64,000 bases of DNA from the NCBI RefSeq assembly GCF_040448305.1, contig NZ_CP148752.1, positions 372,001 through 436,000 of the forward strand, read 5' to 3'. Below the pieces are notes generated by a model. It searched no databases. It worked only from the letters and a program-made list of their open reading frames with translations, and was not told the DNA's origin. Shown here one piece after another: positions 1 to 8,898 of the stretch. Positions within the stretch are counted from its first letter, which is position 1, and each line of letters begins with the position of its first letter. The position numbers were made by a program, and so were the translations under genes. The stretch comes from Pseudomonas fluorescens (GTDB taxonomy: Bacteria > Pseudomonadota > Gammaproteobacteria > Pseudomonadales > Pseudomonadaceae).

Positions 1-1
1 A

Positions 2-1279
2 TTGATCGGTCTGTTGATCGGTCAATTGCTGGGCGGCGGCGTGATGGCGCTGCATGCGGCGCAAGGCCCCAAGCTTGGCCTGCCGCAGATGATTTCCAGC
101 CGGGTACAGTTCGGCGTATACGGCGCGGCCATCCCGATCGTGCTGGTCTGCTTGATGTACCTGGGCTTCACCGCAACGGGAACCGTGTTGTCCGGCCAGG
201 CGCTGGGCCAGTTGTTTGGCGTCAGCGACACCGTCGGCATCCTGCTTTTCGCCAGTGTCATCGTGCTGGTCACGGTGCTCGGCTATCGGGTGATCCATTG
301 GATCGGCCGTGTGGCCAGTGTCATTGGCGTGATTGCCTTTGTTTACCTGTTCAGCCGTCTGATGAACCAGGTTGACGTTGGCGCACTGTTGCAAATCCGC
401 CACTTCAGCTGGAGCAGTTTCTTGCTTGCGGTGTCGCTCGCGGCGTCCTGGCAGATCGCCTTCGGTCCTTATGTGGCTGACTATTCTCGCTACCTGCCGA
501 GCAAGACTTCCGCGGTGAAAACCTTTTTTGCCGCAGGTGCAGGCTCGGTCATTGGTGCGCAGGTGGCGATGGTCCTCGGTGTGTTCGCGGCCGCTTCGGC
601 CAACGGGCAATACGCCGGCCACGAAGTGGCCTATATCGTGGGTCTGGGGGGTACCGGTGCCACCGCTGCGCTGCTGTACTTCAGCATCGCGTTCGGCAAG
701 GTCACCATCTCTACGCTGAACTCCTACGGCAGCTTCATGTGCATTGCGACCATCATCAGCGGTTTCCGTGGCGACCTGAAGGTAACGCGCTTGCAGCGTC
801 TGGTCTTCGTGCTGGCCATCGTCGGTGCTGCGACCCTGATGGCGTTGCTCGGTCAGCACTCGTTCCTCGGCGCGTTCAAGTCTTTCATCCTGTTCTTGCT
901 GGCGTTCTTTACTCCCTGGAGCGCGATCAATCTGGTGGACTACTACTGCATCACTCGCGAGCGCTATGACGTCCCGGCCCTGGCCGATCCGAAGGGTCGC
1001 TACGGTCGTTGGAACCTGCTCGGTATCAGCGTCTATGTGTTCGGTGTGCTGGTACAACTGCCGTTCATCTCCACCAAGTTCTATACCGGTCCGCTGGTGG
1101 CGGCTCTGGGTGATGTGGATATTTCCTGGGTCATCGGCCTGGTGGTTCCCGCCGCCCTGTATTACCTGTGTGCGAAAAAATGGCACGGCACAGTGCCTGA
1201 TCGTTTGATCCTGCCGGTCGAGCAGGGCGCGGTCACCGAACAAAAGCTGAATGTGGGTCGCGCTGCGGCGCAGGCCTGA
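2..1279 (+). CDS. hutTu: NCS1-family permease, urocanate-type HutTu (5' truncated)
   Basis: The reading frame is open from the window edge, so the N-terminus (probably several tens of residues) lies outside. The 425 visible residues are a multi-helix membrane protein of the nucleobase:cation symporter-1 (cytosine/purine permease) family, with about ten hydrophobic segments and a short soluble C-terminal tail. In Pseudomonas hut clusters a permease of this family next to hutU is known as the urocanate transporter HutTu; here it directly precedes the hutXWV genes and is co-directional with them. The substrate call comes from that context, as cytosine permeases look alike. No terminator is seen before hutX, which suggests co-transcription. 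Confidence 0.8.
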   Translation: MIGLLIGQLLGGGVMALHAAQGPKLGLPQMISSRVQFGVYGAAIPIVLVCLMYLGFTATGTVLSGQALGQLFGVSDTVGILLFASVIVLVTVLGYRVIHWIGRVASVIGVIAFVYLFSRLMNQVDVGALLQIRHFSWSSFLLAVSLAASWQIAFGPYVADYSRYLPSKTSAVKTFFAAGAGSVIGAQVAMVLGVFAAASANGQYAGHEVAYIVGLGGTGATAALLYFSIAFGKVTISTLNSYGSFMCIATIISGFRGDLKVTRLQRLVFVLAIVGAATLMALLGQHSFLGAFKSFILFLLAFFTPWSAINLVDYYCITRERYDVPALADPKGRYGRWNLLGISVYVFGVLVQLPFISTKFYTGPLVAALGDVDISWVIGLVVPAALYYLCAKKWHGTVPDRLILPVEQGAVTEQKLNVGRAAAQA

Positions 1280-1348
1280 TTGGACGTGGACAGGGCTGGA
1301 TGCCTCTTGACTGCCGTAAGCCAATTCATGATTAGGAGCGTCACAACA

Positions 1349-2317
1349 ATGAAATCGAACAAGACCCTGCTGACCACGTTGCTTTCCATGGGCCTGCTGG
1401 CCAGCGCCGGCGCCACTCAGGCGGCGGGTTGGTGCGAATCGGGCAAGCCGGTGAAGTTCGCCGGCCTGAACTGGGAAAGCGCCATGCTCCTGACCGACGT
1501 GATGCAAGTCGTGCTGGAGAAAGGCTACGACTGCAAGACTGACAGCCTGCCGGGCAACTCCATCACCATGGAAAACGCCCTGGGCAGCAACGATATTCAA
1601 GTGTTTGCCGAAGAGTGGGTCGGCCGTAGCGAAGTCTGGAACAAGGCCGAGAAAGCCGGCAAGGTCGTCGGTGTCGGCGCGCCGGTTGTTGGCGCAATTG
1701 AAGGCTGGTACGTGCCGCGCTACGTGATCGAAGGCGACGCCAAGCGCAAGCTGGAAGCCAAGGCCCCGGACCTGAAAAACATTGCTGACCTGGGCAAATA
1801 CTCCGCGGTGTTCAAGGACGCCGAAGAGCCTTCCAAGGGCCGTTTCTACAACTGCCCGGCCGGTTGGACCTGTGAGCTCGACAACAGCGAAATGCTGAAG
1901 AGCTACGGTCTGGAAAGCACCTACACCAACTTCCGCCCGGGCACCGGTCCGGCGCTGGATGCCGCCGTGCTGTCGAGCTACAAGCGCGGCGAGCCGATCC
2001 TGTTCTACTACTGGTCGCCAACGCCGCTGATGGGCCAGATCGACGCGGTAAAACTCGAAGAAAAACCAGGCGTGAACAAGACCGTGACCATCAAGGTCGG
2101 CCTGTCCAAGACTTTCCACGACGAAGCGCCTGAATTGGTGGCCGTGCTGGAAAAGGTCAACGTGCCAATCGACCTGCTGAACCAGAACCTTGGGCGTATG
2201 AGCAAAGAGCGGATCGAATCACCAAAACTGGCCAAGATCTTCCTGAAGGAACATCCTGAAGTCTGGCACGCGTGGGTGAGCGAAGACGCAGCCAAGAAAA
2301 TCGACGCGGCCTTGTAG
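1349..2317 (+). CDS. hutX: HutX, histidine ABC transporter periplasmic binding protein
   Basis: The 322-residue product has an N-terminal signal peptide (Lys-rich start, hydrophobic core, Ala-X-Ala-type cleavage near residue 25) followed by an OpuAC/ProX-type glycine-betaine binding fold. The ATG at 1349 is chosen because AGGAG (1334-1338) precedes it and the signal peptide starts there; an upstream in-frame TTG has no ribosome site. Proteins of this quaternary-amine family encoded inside hut clusters act as the histidine receptor of HutXWV, delivering substrate to HutW at the inner membrane. Hut membership is inferred from position between the permease and hutW/hutV. Confidence 0.88.
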   Translation: MKSNKTLLTTLLSMGLLASAGATQAAGWCESGKPVKFAGLNWESAMLLTDVMQVVLEKGYDCKTDSLPGNSITMENALGSNDIQVFAEEWVGRSEVWNKAEKAGKVVGVGAPVVGAIEGWYVPRYVIEGDAKRKLEAKAPDLKNIADLGKYSAVFKDAEEPSKGRFYNCPAGWTCELDNSEMLKSYGLESTYTNFRPGTGPALDAAVLSSYKRGEPILFYYWSPTPLMGQIDAVKLEEKPGVNKTVTIKVGLSKTFHDEAPELVAVLEKVNVPIDLLNQNLGRMSKERIESPKLAKIFLKEHPEVWHAWVSEDAAKKIDAAL

Positions 2318-2387
2318 GTTGAGCTTCTCCGGCTGTCGGCAGCGGCAGTCGGATGCTTGATCGCAACCCCTTGATTGAGAGTCTCTT

Positions 2388-3239
2388 ATGTTTCCCGAAA
2401 GCTTTACCTTTTCCATCGCCGACTGGGTCAACGGTTGGGTCGATTCGCTGGTTACCAACTACGGCGATGTGTTCCGCAGCATCTCCGACACCTTGCTGTG
2501 GGCCATCGTCAATCTTGAAGGCCTGCTGCGCGCTGCACCCTGGTGGCTGATGCTGGCGATCGTGGCCGGTGTGGCCTGGCACGCGACCCGCAAGGTCGTG
2601 ACCACCGCCGTCATCGTTGGTTTGCTGTTCCTGGTGGGTGCGGTCGGCCTCTGGGACAAGCTGATGCAGACCCTGGCGCTGATGATGGTGGCGACGATCA
2701 TCTCGGTGTTGATCGGCATTCCGCTGGGCATTCTCTCGGCGCGCAGCAACCGCCTGCGTTCGATACTGATGCCGTTGCTGGACATCATGCAGACCATGCC
2801 GAGCTTCGTGTACCTGATCCCGGTGCTGATGCTGTTTGGCCTGGGCAAGGTCCCGGCGATTTTCGCCACCGTGATCTACGCCGCGCCACCGCTGATCCGC
2901 CTGACCGATCTGGGCATTCGCCAGGTCGACGGCGAAGTGATGGAAGCGATCAACGCCTTCGGTGCCAATCGCTGGCAGCAACTGTTCGGCGTGCAACTGC
3001 CGCTGGCCCTGCCGAGCATCATGGCCGGGATCAACCAGACCACCATGATGGCCCTGTCGATGGTGGTGATCGCCTCGATGATCGGTGCCCGTGGCCTGGG
3101 TGAAGACGTGCTGGTGGGGATTCAGACCCTCAACGTCGGACGCGGCCTTGAAGCCGGTCTGGCGATCGTGATTCTGGCTGTGGTGATCGACCGCATTACA
3201 CAGGCGTACGGTCGCGCACGGCATGAGGTGAGCAAATGA
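2388..3239 (+). CDS. hutW: HutW, histidine ABC transporter permease
   Basis: The 283-residue protein is a ProW-type inner-membrane permease (binding-protein-dependent transport family). It has an amphipathic N-terminus, about six membrane spans, and the cytoplasmic EAA-like loop around residues 185-205 (EAINAFGAN... with a following Leu-Pro-Leu) that docks on the ATPase. Its last four bases overlap the start of hutV (ATGA), indicating translational coupling. A homodimer of HutW with two HutV subunits would form the importer that HutX feeds. Confidence 0.88.
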   Translation: MFPESFTFSIADWVNGWVDSLVTNYGDVFRSISDTLLWAIVNLEGLLRAAPWWLMLAIVAGVAWHATRKVVTTAVIVGLLFLVGAVGLWDKLMQTLALMMVATIISVLIGIPLGILSARSNRLRSILMPLLDIMQTMPSFVYLIPVLMLFGLGKVPAIFATVIYAAPPLIRLTDLGIRQVDGEVMEAINAFGANRWQQLFGVQLPLALPSIMAGINQTTMMALSMVVIASMIGARGLGEDVLVGIQTLNVGRGLEAGLAIVILAVVIDRITQAYGRARHEVSK

Positions 3240-4066
3240 ACAACGCAACCGTGAGCAAGATCGAAGTCAAGAACGTCTTCAAGATTTTCGGCAACCGTGC
3301 CAAGGATGCGCTGGCCATGGTCGGCCAGGGCAAGACCAAGGACCAGGTGCTGGCCGAAACCGGCTGCGTGGTCGGCGTGAACGACCTGTCGCTGAGCATC
3401 GGCAGCGGCGAGATCTTCGTGATCATGGGCCTGTCGGGCTCCGGCAAGTCGACCCTGGTCCGCCACTTCAACCGCCTGATCGATCCGACCAGCGGCGCGA
3501 TCCTGGTGGACGGCGTGGACATCCTGCAATACGACATGGAAGCGCTGCGCGAATTTCGTCGGCGCAAGATCAGCATGGTGTTCCAGAGCTTCGGCCTGTT
3601 GCCGCACAAGAGCGTGCTGGACAACGTCGCCTACGGCCTGAAAATCCGTGGCGAAAGCAAAGCCATGTGCGCCGAGCGTGCGCTGCACTGGATCAACACC
3701 GTGGGCCTCAAGGGCTACGAAAACAAATACCCGCACCAGCTATCCGGTGGCATGCGTCAGCGTGTGGGCCTGGCCCGCGCCTTGGCGGCGGACACCGACA
3801 TCATCCTGATGGACGAAGCGTTCAGCGCCCTCGACCCGCTGATCCGCGCGGAAATGCAGGACCAGTTGCTGGAACTGCAAAAGACTCTGCACAAGACCAT
3901 CGTCTTCATCACCCACGACCTCGACGAGGCCGTGCGCATCGGCAACCGCATCGCGATCCTCAAGGATGGCCGCCTGATTCAGGTCGGCACGCCGAGAGAG
4001 ATCCTGCATTCGCCGGCGGATGAGTATGTCGACCGCTTTGTGCAGCGTCGGGCGGCGGTGGTTTAA
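3236..4066 (+). CDS. hutV: HutV, histidine ABC transporter ATPase
   Basis: The 276-residue ABC ATPase carries Walker A GLSGSGKST at residues 65-73, the signature LSGGM at 169-173, Walker B LMDEAF at 191-196 and the switch His in the THD motif. It has the N-terminal extension typical of ProV/GbuA quaternary-amine transporters. It lacks the C-terminal tandem CBS domains that make ProV about 400 residues long, so the osmosensing module is absent. That fits a nutrient (histidine) importer rather than an osmoprotectant one. It overlaps hutW by four bases and is followed by a REPIN. Confidence 0.88.
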   Translation: MNNATVSKIEVKNVFKIFGNRAKDALAMVGQGKTKDQVLAETGCVVGVNDLSLSIGSGEIFVIMGLSGSGKSTLVRHFNRLIDPTSGAILVDGVDILQYDMEALREFRRRKISMVFQSFGLLPHKSVLDNVAYGLKIRGESKAMCAERALHWINTVGLKGYENKYPHQLSGGMRQRVGLARALAADTDIILMDEAFSALDPLIRAEMQDQLLELQKTLHKTIVFITHDLDEAVRIGNRIAILKDGRLIQVGTPREILHSPADEYVDRFVQRRAAVV

Positions 4067-4087
4067 AAGGTTTGTGCCGGCTGTGCT

Positions 4088-4172
4088 GGCCCCATCGCGA
4101 GCAAGCTCGCTCCCACAGTGGATCCCCGGTGTTCACAAAACCTGTGGGAGCGAGCTTGCTCGCGATGAGGCC
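4088..4172. repeat. REPIN (two inverted REP palindromes)
   Basis: Arms at 4094-4118 and 4142-4166 are exact reverse complements of 25 bp, each containing the palindrome core GCGAGCNNGCTCGC followed by TCCCACAG. They frame a short spacer. It lies between hutV and hutH1; in the RNA it would form a long hairpin that may protect or attenuate the operon transcript. Confidence 0.9.
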
Positions 4173-4216
4173 GGAAAAGCTGCATCAAAATTCAGGTTTG
4201 TACGCAGAGGTTGAAG

Positions 4217-5740
4217 ATGTCCCAGGCTGAAAAAATCGTTATCACCGAAGCGCAGGTCACCTGGCAGGACGTGGTCGCTGTGGCCCGCGATGGCGCACAG
4301 CTTGAGCTGTCGGCGCCGATCTGGGCGCGCATCGAAAACGCGCAGGCCATCGTCCAGCGCATCGTCACCAGCGGCGAACGTGCCTACGGCATCAACACCG
4401 GCCTGGGCGCGCTGTGCAACGTCTCGCTGCAGGACGAACAACTCAGCCAGTTGTCGCGCAACACCTTGCTCAGCCACGCCTGTGGCGTTGGCGCGCCACT
4501 GACCAACGAGCAGACCCGCTCGATCATGTGCGCCGCCGTCGTCAACTACAGCCATGGCAAATCCGGCCTGCACCGTCAGGTCGTCGAAGCACTGCTGGCG
4601 CTGCTCAACCGTGGCATCACCCCACAAGTGCCGTCCCAGGGTTCCGTGGGCTACCTGACCCACATGGCGCACATCGGCATCGCGCTGCTGGGTGTCGGCA
4701 ATGTCAGCTATCGCGGCCAGGTCGTTTCCGCGCAGCAAGCGCTGGCCGAAGAAGGCCTGCAACCGGTCAAGCTTGGTGCCAAGGACGGTTTGTGCCTGGT
4801 CAACGGTACGCCATGCATGACCGGCCTGAGCTGCCTGGCGATTGCCGATGCGACGCGCCTGCTGGAATGGGCTGACGTGATTGGTGCCATGAGTTTCGAA
4901 GCCCAGCGCGGGCAGATCGACGCGTTCGATGCCGAAATCATCGCGCTCAAGCCGCACCCGGGCATGCAGCAGGTCGGGATCAACCTGCGGGCCTTGCTCG
5001 ACGGCAGCGAAGTGATTGCCCAGAGCAAAGGCATCCGTACCCAGGATGCCCTGAGCATTCGCTCGATCCCGCAGGTGCACGGCGCCGCTCGCGACCAATT
5101 GGTACACGCGACCAAACAGATCGAAACCGAACTCAACGGTGCCACCGACAACCCGCTGGTACTGGGCACCGCGGACAATTACCGCGTGGTGTCCCAGGCC
5201 AACCCGCACGGCCAGTCCGTGGCGATGGCGGCGGACCTGCTGGCGATTGCCATGGCGGAAATCGGTTCTATCGCCGAGCGTCGCCTGGACCGTTTGATCA
5301 ATCCGCACGTCAGCGGTCTGCCGGCGTTCCTGGTGGCCAACCCGGGGGTGAACTCCGGGATGATGATCGTGCAATACGTCGCCGCTTCGCTGTGCGCGGA
5401 GAACCGTCAACTGGCGCAACCGGCGGTGCTGGACAACTACGTGACGTCGGGCCTGCAGGAAGATCACCTGAGCCTGGGCACCAACGCCGCGCTGAAGCTG
5501 CATCGCGCTCTGGAAAACTGCACGCAGATCCTCGCCATCGAGTACCTGTTGGCGGCCCAGGCGTTCGAGTTCCTCAAAGAACAACGCTTCGGTGCGGGCA
5601 CCGATGCTGCCTGGCGTCTGCTGCGCGAGCACGTTGCCCCCTACGACCAGGATCGCTGGTTGGCACCGGACATCGCCGCCGCTGCCGCGGTATTGAAAGA
5701 CCCGATTTTGCTGCACAACGCTTTTCCAGAACTGAACTGA
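4217..5740 (+). CDS. hutH1: HutH1, histidase paralogue lacking the MIO-forming Ala-Ser-Gly triad
   Basis: This 507-residue protein of the aromatic amino-acid lyase family aligns along its length with HutH2, encoded just downstream. GAGG (4207-4210) supports the ATG at 4217. Histidases use an MIO electrophile made autocatalytically from Ala-Ser-Gly. Here the motif reads GSVG (142-145) followed directly by YLTHMAH, so exactly those three residues are deleted in frame. Tyr57, His87, Asn196, Gln276, Arg282 and Glu415 match catalytic positions. The conserved active-site Tyr is Leu279 and the Phe is Pro330. It should not catalyse ammonia elimination by the MIO mechanism. A regulatory, binding or heteromeric role with HutH2 is possible; the function is unknown. 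Confidence 0.85.
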   Translation: MSQAEKIVITEAQVTWQDVVAVARDGAQLELSAPIWARIENAQAIVQRIVTSGERAYGINTGLGALCNVSLQDEQLSQLSRNTLLSHACGVGAPLTNEQTRSIMCAAVVNYSHGKSGLHRQVVEALLALLNRGITPQVPSQGSVGYLTHMAHIGIALLGVGNVSYRGQVVSAQQALAEEGLQPVKLGAKDGLCLVNGTPCMTGLSCLAIADATRLLEWADVIGAMSFEAQRGQIDAFDAEIIALKPHPGMQQVGINLRALLDGSEVIAQSKGIRTQDALSIRSIPQVHGAARDQLVHATKQIETELNGATDNPLVLGTADNYRVVSQANPHGQSVAMAADLLAIAMAEIGSIAERRLDRLINPHVSGLPAFLVANPGVNSGMMIVQYVAASLCAENRQLAQPAVLDNYVTSGLQEDHLSLGTNAALKLHRALENCTQILAIEYLLAAQAFEFLKEQRFGAGTDAAWRLLREHVAPYDQDRWLAPDIAAAAAVLKDPILLHNAFPELN

Positions 5741-5765
5741 TTTCAATAACACCAGCGTGCCAAGG

Positions 5766-5790
5766 CGCGTCTCCCCAAAAGGCAGACGCG
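5766..5790 (+). other. Hairpin between hutH1 and hutH2
   Basis: CGCGTCT (5766-5772) and AGACGCG (5784-5790) form a 7-bp perfect stem with an 11-nt loop in the 113-bp gap before hutH2. No T-tract follows, so it is not a standard terminator. It could adjust transcript stability between the two paralogues. The hutH2 ribosome site AAAGGAG lies further down, just before the ATG. Confidence 0.45.
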
Positions 5791-5853
5791 ACGGACAACG
5801 GACATCTCCGGAGCGTCTGGTGAGTTAATAACAACTCTCAAAAGGAGCACAAA

Positions 5854-7386
5854 ATGACTGCGCTAAACCTGATTCCCGGCCAACTGACCCTCGCCCAACT
5901 GCGTGACGTCTACCAGCAGCCGGTGAAACTGACCCTCGACCACAGCGCCTCGGCCCAGATCGAAGCCAGCGTTGCCTGCGTGGAACAGATCCTCGCCGAG
6001 AACCGCACCGCCTACGGCATCAACACCGGTTTCGGCCTGCTGGCCTCGACCCGCATCGCCAGCGAAGACCTGGAAAACCTGCAGCGCTCGCTGGTGCTGT
6101 CCCACGCTGCCGGTGTCGGCCAGCCGATCAGCGATGAGCTGGTGCGTCTGATCATGGTGCTCAAGGTCAACAGCCTGAGCCGTGGTTTCTCTGGTATCCG
6201 CCGTGTGGTGATCGACGCGCTGATCGCCCTGATCAACGCCGAGGTTTACCCGCACATTCCATTAAAAGGTTCGGTCGGTGCTTCCGGTGACCTGGCGCCT
6301 CTGGCCCATATGTCGCTGGTGCTGCTGGGCGAAGGCAAGGCGCGCTACAAAGGCGAGTGGATGGAAGCCACCGAAGCGCTGAAAGTTGCCGGTCTGACCC
6401 CTCTGACCCTGGCCGCGAAAGAAGGCCTGGCGCTGCTCAACGGCACTCAGGTGTCCACTGCTTTTGCCCTGCGTGGCCTGTTCGAAGGTGAAGACCTGTT
6501 CGCCGGTGCCTTGGCACTGGGCGGCCTGACCGTTGAAGCGGTCCTGGGTTCGCGTTCGCCGTTCGATGCCCGCATCCACGCTGCCCGTGGCCAGAAAGGC
6601 CAGATCGACGCTGCCGCCGCTTACCGCGACCTGCTGGGCGAGCGCAGCGAAGTCTCCGACTCCCACGAAAACTGCGAGAAGGTACAAGACCCGTACTCCC
6701 TGCGCTGCCAGCCACAAGTCATGGGCGCCTGCCTGACCCAGTTCCGCCAAGCGGCCGAAGTGCTGGCGATCGAAGCCAACGCCGTTTCCGACAACCCGTT
6801 GGTTTTCGCCGCTGAAGGTGACGTGATCTCCGGTGGCAACTTCCACGCCGAGCCGGTGGCCATGGCGGCCGACAACATGGCGTTGGCCATCGCTGAAATC
6901 GGTTCCCTGAGCGAGCGCCGTATCTCGCTGATGATGGACAAGCACATGTCGCAACTGCCGCCGTTCCTGGTGGCCAACGGTGGTGTGAACTCCGGTTTCA
7001 TGATCGCCCAGGTGACCGCAGCGGCACTGGCCAGCGAGAACAAGGCGTTGTCCCATCCGCATTCGGTGGACAGCCTGCCGACTTCCGCCAACCAGGAAGA
7101 CCACGTTTCCATGGCGCCGGCGGCTGGCAAGCGTCTGTGGGAAATGGCCGAGAACACCCGTGGGATTCTCGCGGTGGAATGGCTGGCGGCCGTTCAGGGC
7201 CTGGATCTGCGCGACGGCCTGAAAACCTCGCCGAAACTGGAAAAGGCTCGGGCCATTCTGCGTAACGACGTGCCGTTCTATGAGAAGGACCGCTTCTTCG
7301 CGCCAGACATCAATGCGGCGTCTGAATTGTTGGCCTCGCGTTGCTTGAACGAGCTGGTGACGGTGAAGTTGCTGCCTAGCCTGTAA
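5854..7386 (+). CDS. hutH: HutH2, histidine ammonia-lyase (histidase)
   Basis: The 510-residue cytosolic enzyme deaminates L-histidine to urocanate, the first step of the Hut pathway, and acts as a tetramer. It has the full MIO site: GSVG-Ala143-Ser144-Gly145-Asp-Leu-Ala-Pro. The family's catalytic Tyr54 and His84 and the downstream QDPYSLR and NQEDH motifs are present, as is the Phe in GGNFHAEP. This makes it the functional histidase of the pair with HutH1. AAAGGAG lies about 8 bases before the ATG. Confidence 0.97.
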   Translation: MTALNLIPGQLTLAQLRDVYQQPVKLTLDHSASAQIEASVACVEQILAENRTAYGINTGFGLLASTRIASEDLENLQRSLVLSHAAGVGQPISDELVRLIMVLKVNSLSRGFSGIRRVVIDALIALINAEVYPHIPLKGSVGASGDLAPLAHMSLVLLGEGKARYKGEWMEATEALKVAGLTPLTLAAKEGLALLNGTQVSTAFALRGLFEGEDLFAGALALGGLTVEAVLGSRSPFDARIHAARGQKGQIDAAAAYRDLLGERSEVSDSHENCEKVQDPYSLRCQPQVMGACLTQFRQAAEVLAIEANAVSDNPLVFAAEGDVISGGNFHAEPVAMAADNMALAIAEIGSLSERRISLMMDKHMSQLPPFLVANGGVNSGFMIAQVTAAALASENKALSHPHSVDSLPTSANQEDHVSMAPAAGKRLWEMAENTRGILAVEWLAAVQGLDLRDGLKTSPKLEKARAILRNDVPFYEKDRFFAPDINAASELLASRCLNELVTVKLLPSL

Positions 7387-7393
7387 GGGCCCC

Positions 7394-7435
7394 TCGCTGG
7401 CAAGCCAGCTCCTACAGGAGCTGGCTTGCCAGCGA
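7394..7435. repeat. Perfect 19-bp palindrome after hutH2 (REP-like)
   Basis: Arms 7394-7412 and 7417-7435 are exact reverse complements with a 4-base loop (TACA). The core reads GCTGGCAAGCCAGC, a different REP subclass from the GCGAGC type elsewhere in the window. It lies between hutH2 and hutT and has no T-tract on either side. A strong RNA hairpin here could reduce expression of the downstream genes. Confidence 0.85.
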
Positions 7436-7474
7436 TTCGATTTTGCGTCGAATAACAATAATTAGGGACGAGAA

Positions 7475-8881
7475 ATGCAACAGGCAGAAAAAGGTTTGAA
7501 ACGCGGGCTCTCTGCCCGACATATTCGCTTCATGGCGCTGGGGTCGGCAATCGGCACCGGGCTGTTTTATGGATCTGCCTCGGCCATACAAATGGCCGGG
7601 CCTGCGGTACTGCTCGCTTACCTGATCGGTGGCGCGGCGGTGTTCATGGTCATGCGTGCCCTTGGTGAGATGGCGGTGCACAACCCGGTGACGGGCTCGT
7701 TCGGCCAGTACGCCAGCACCTACCTGGGGCCAATGGCGGGCTTCGTCCTCGGTTGGACCTACGCATTCGAAATGGTCATCGTCGGCATGGCCGACGTCAC
7801 GGCATTCGGTATCTACATGGGCTTCTGGTTCCCGGAGGTTTCCCGCTGGATCTGGGTGCTGGGTGTCGTTTCCATCGTTGGCGGCCTGAACCTGTGCAAC
7901 GTCAAAGTCTTCGGTGAAATGGAGTTCTGGCTGTCGCTGCTCAAGGTCGCGGCCATCGTCGCGATGATCCTGGGTGGTTTCGGCATCATGTGGTTCGGCA
8001 TCAGCTCGGCCCCTGGCCAGGCAACCGACATCAGCAACCTCTGGAGCCACGGCGGCTTCATGCCCAATGGCATGGGCGGTCTGATCGCTTCGTTCGCGGT
8101 GGTGATGTTTGCGTTTGGCGGTATTGAAATCATCGGCGTAACGGCAGGTGAAGCCAAGGACCCGCAGCACGTGCTGCCCCGGGCGATCAATGCTGTACCG
8201 TTGCGGATCCTGCTGTTCTACGTGCTGACGATGCTGGTGCTGATGTCGATCTTTCCATGGCAGCAGATCGGCAGCCAGGGCAGCCCGTTCGTGCAGATCT
8301 TCGACAAGCTGGGGATCGGCTCGGCGGCCACCATCCTCAATATCGTGGTGATCACGGCGGCGATTTCGGCGATCAACAGTGACATCTTCGGCGCTGGCCG
8401 CATGATGTTCGGTCTGGCCCAGCAAGGGCATGCACCCAAGGGCTTCGCCCGCCTGTCGCGCAATGGCGTGCCATGGATGACGGTCGTGGTGATGAGTGCC
8501 GCGCTGTTGCTGGGCGTGTTGCTGAACTACCTGATCCCGGAAAACGTGTTCCTGCTGATCGCTTCCATCGCGACCTTTGCCACGGTGTGGGTCTGGCTGA
8601 TGATTCTGGTGACCCAAGTGGCCATGCGCCGGTCCATGAGCGCCGAGCAGGTTGCACAACTGAAATTCCCGGTACCGCTCTGGCCCTATGCGCCGGCGGC
8701 GGCGATTGCCTTCATGCTCTTCATCTTCGGCGTGCTGGGCTATTTCCCGGACACCCAGGCAGCGCTGATCGTCGGCGTGGTCTGGATCGTGTTGCTGGTG
8801 CTGGCTTACCTGACGTGGGTGAAACCGGCGGCGGGCCAGGCAGCCCTGGTGACGCAGGATCCTACTTTTTCTCATCGATAA
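7475..8881 (+). CDS. hutT: HutT, histidine permease of the APC/AAT family
   Basis: The 468-residue protein has twelve predicted membrane spans and the amino-acid transporter (AAT) N-terminal pattern: a cytoplasmic start, RGLSARHIRFMALGSAIGTG-like first helix and the conserved GE(M/L) region. Members of this family are proton symporters in the inner membrane. Its place between hutH2 and hutI identifies it as the high-affinity histidine permease HutT (HutTh). The 17-base gap to hutI carries only a GGAGG ribosome site, so both are on one transcript. Confidence 0.92.
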   Translation: MQQAEKGLKRGLSARHIRFMALGSAIGTGLFYGSASAIQMAGPAVLLAYLIGGAAVFMVMRALGEMAVHNPVTGSFGQYASTYLGPMAGFVLGWTYAFEMVIVGMADVTAFGIYMGFWFPEVSRWIWVLGVVSIVGGLNLCNVKVFGEMEFWLSLLKVAAIVAMILGGFGIMWFGISSAPGQATDISNLWSHGGFMPNGMGGLIASFAVVMFAFGGIEIIGVTAGEAKDPQHVLPRAINAVPLRILLFYVLTMLVLMSIFPWQQIGSQGSPFVQIFDKLGIGSAATILNIVVITAAISAINSDIFGAGRMMFGLAQQGHAPKGFARLSRNGVPWMTVVVMSAALLLGVLLNYLIPENVFLLIASIATFATVWVWLMILVTQVAMRRSMSAEQVAQLKFPVPLWPYAPAAAIAFMLFIFGVLGYFPDTQAALIVGVVWIVLLVLAYLTWVKPAAGQAALVTQDPTFSHR

Positions 8882-8898
8882 CCTAATGGAGGCCACGG

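Noticed and set aside
4640..4660. HutH1 triad loss as a frameshift or sequencing error
   Set aside because: The deletion is in frame, flanking codons keep the fold pattern, and other active-site positions (Leu279, Pro330) have changed too, which a local error would not explain.
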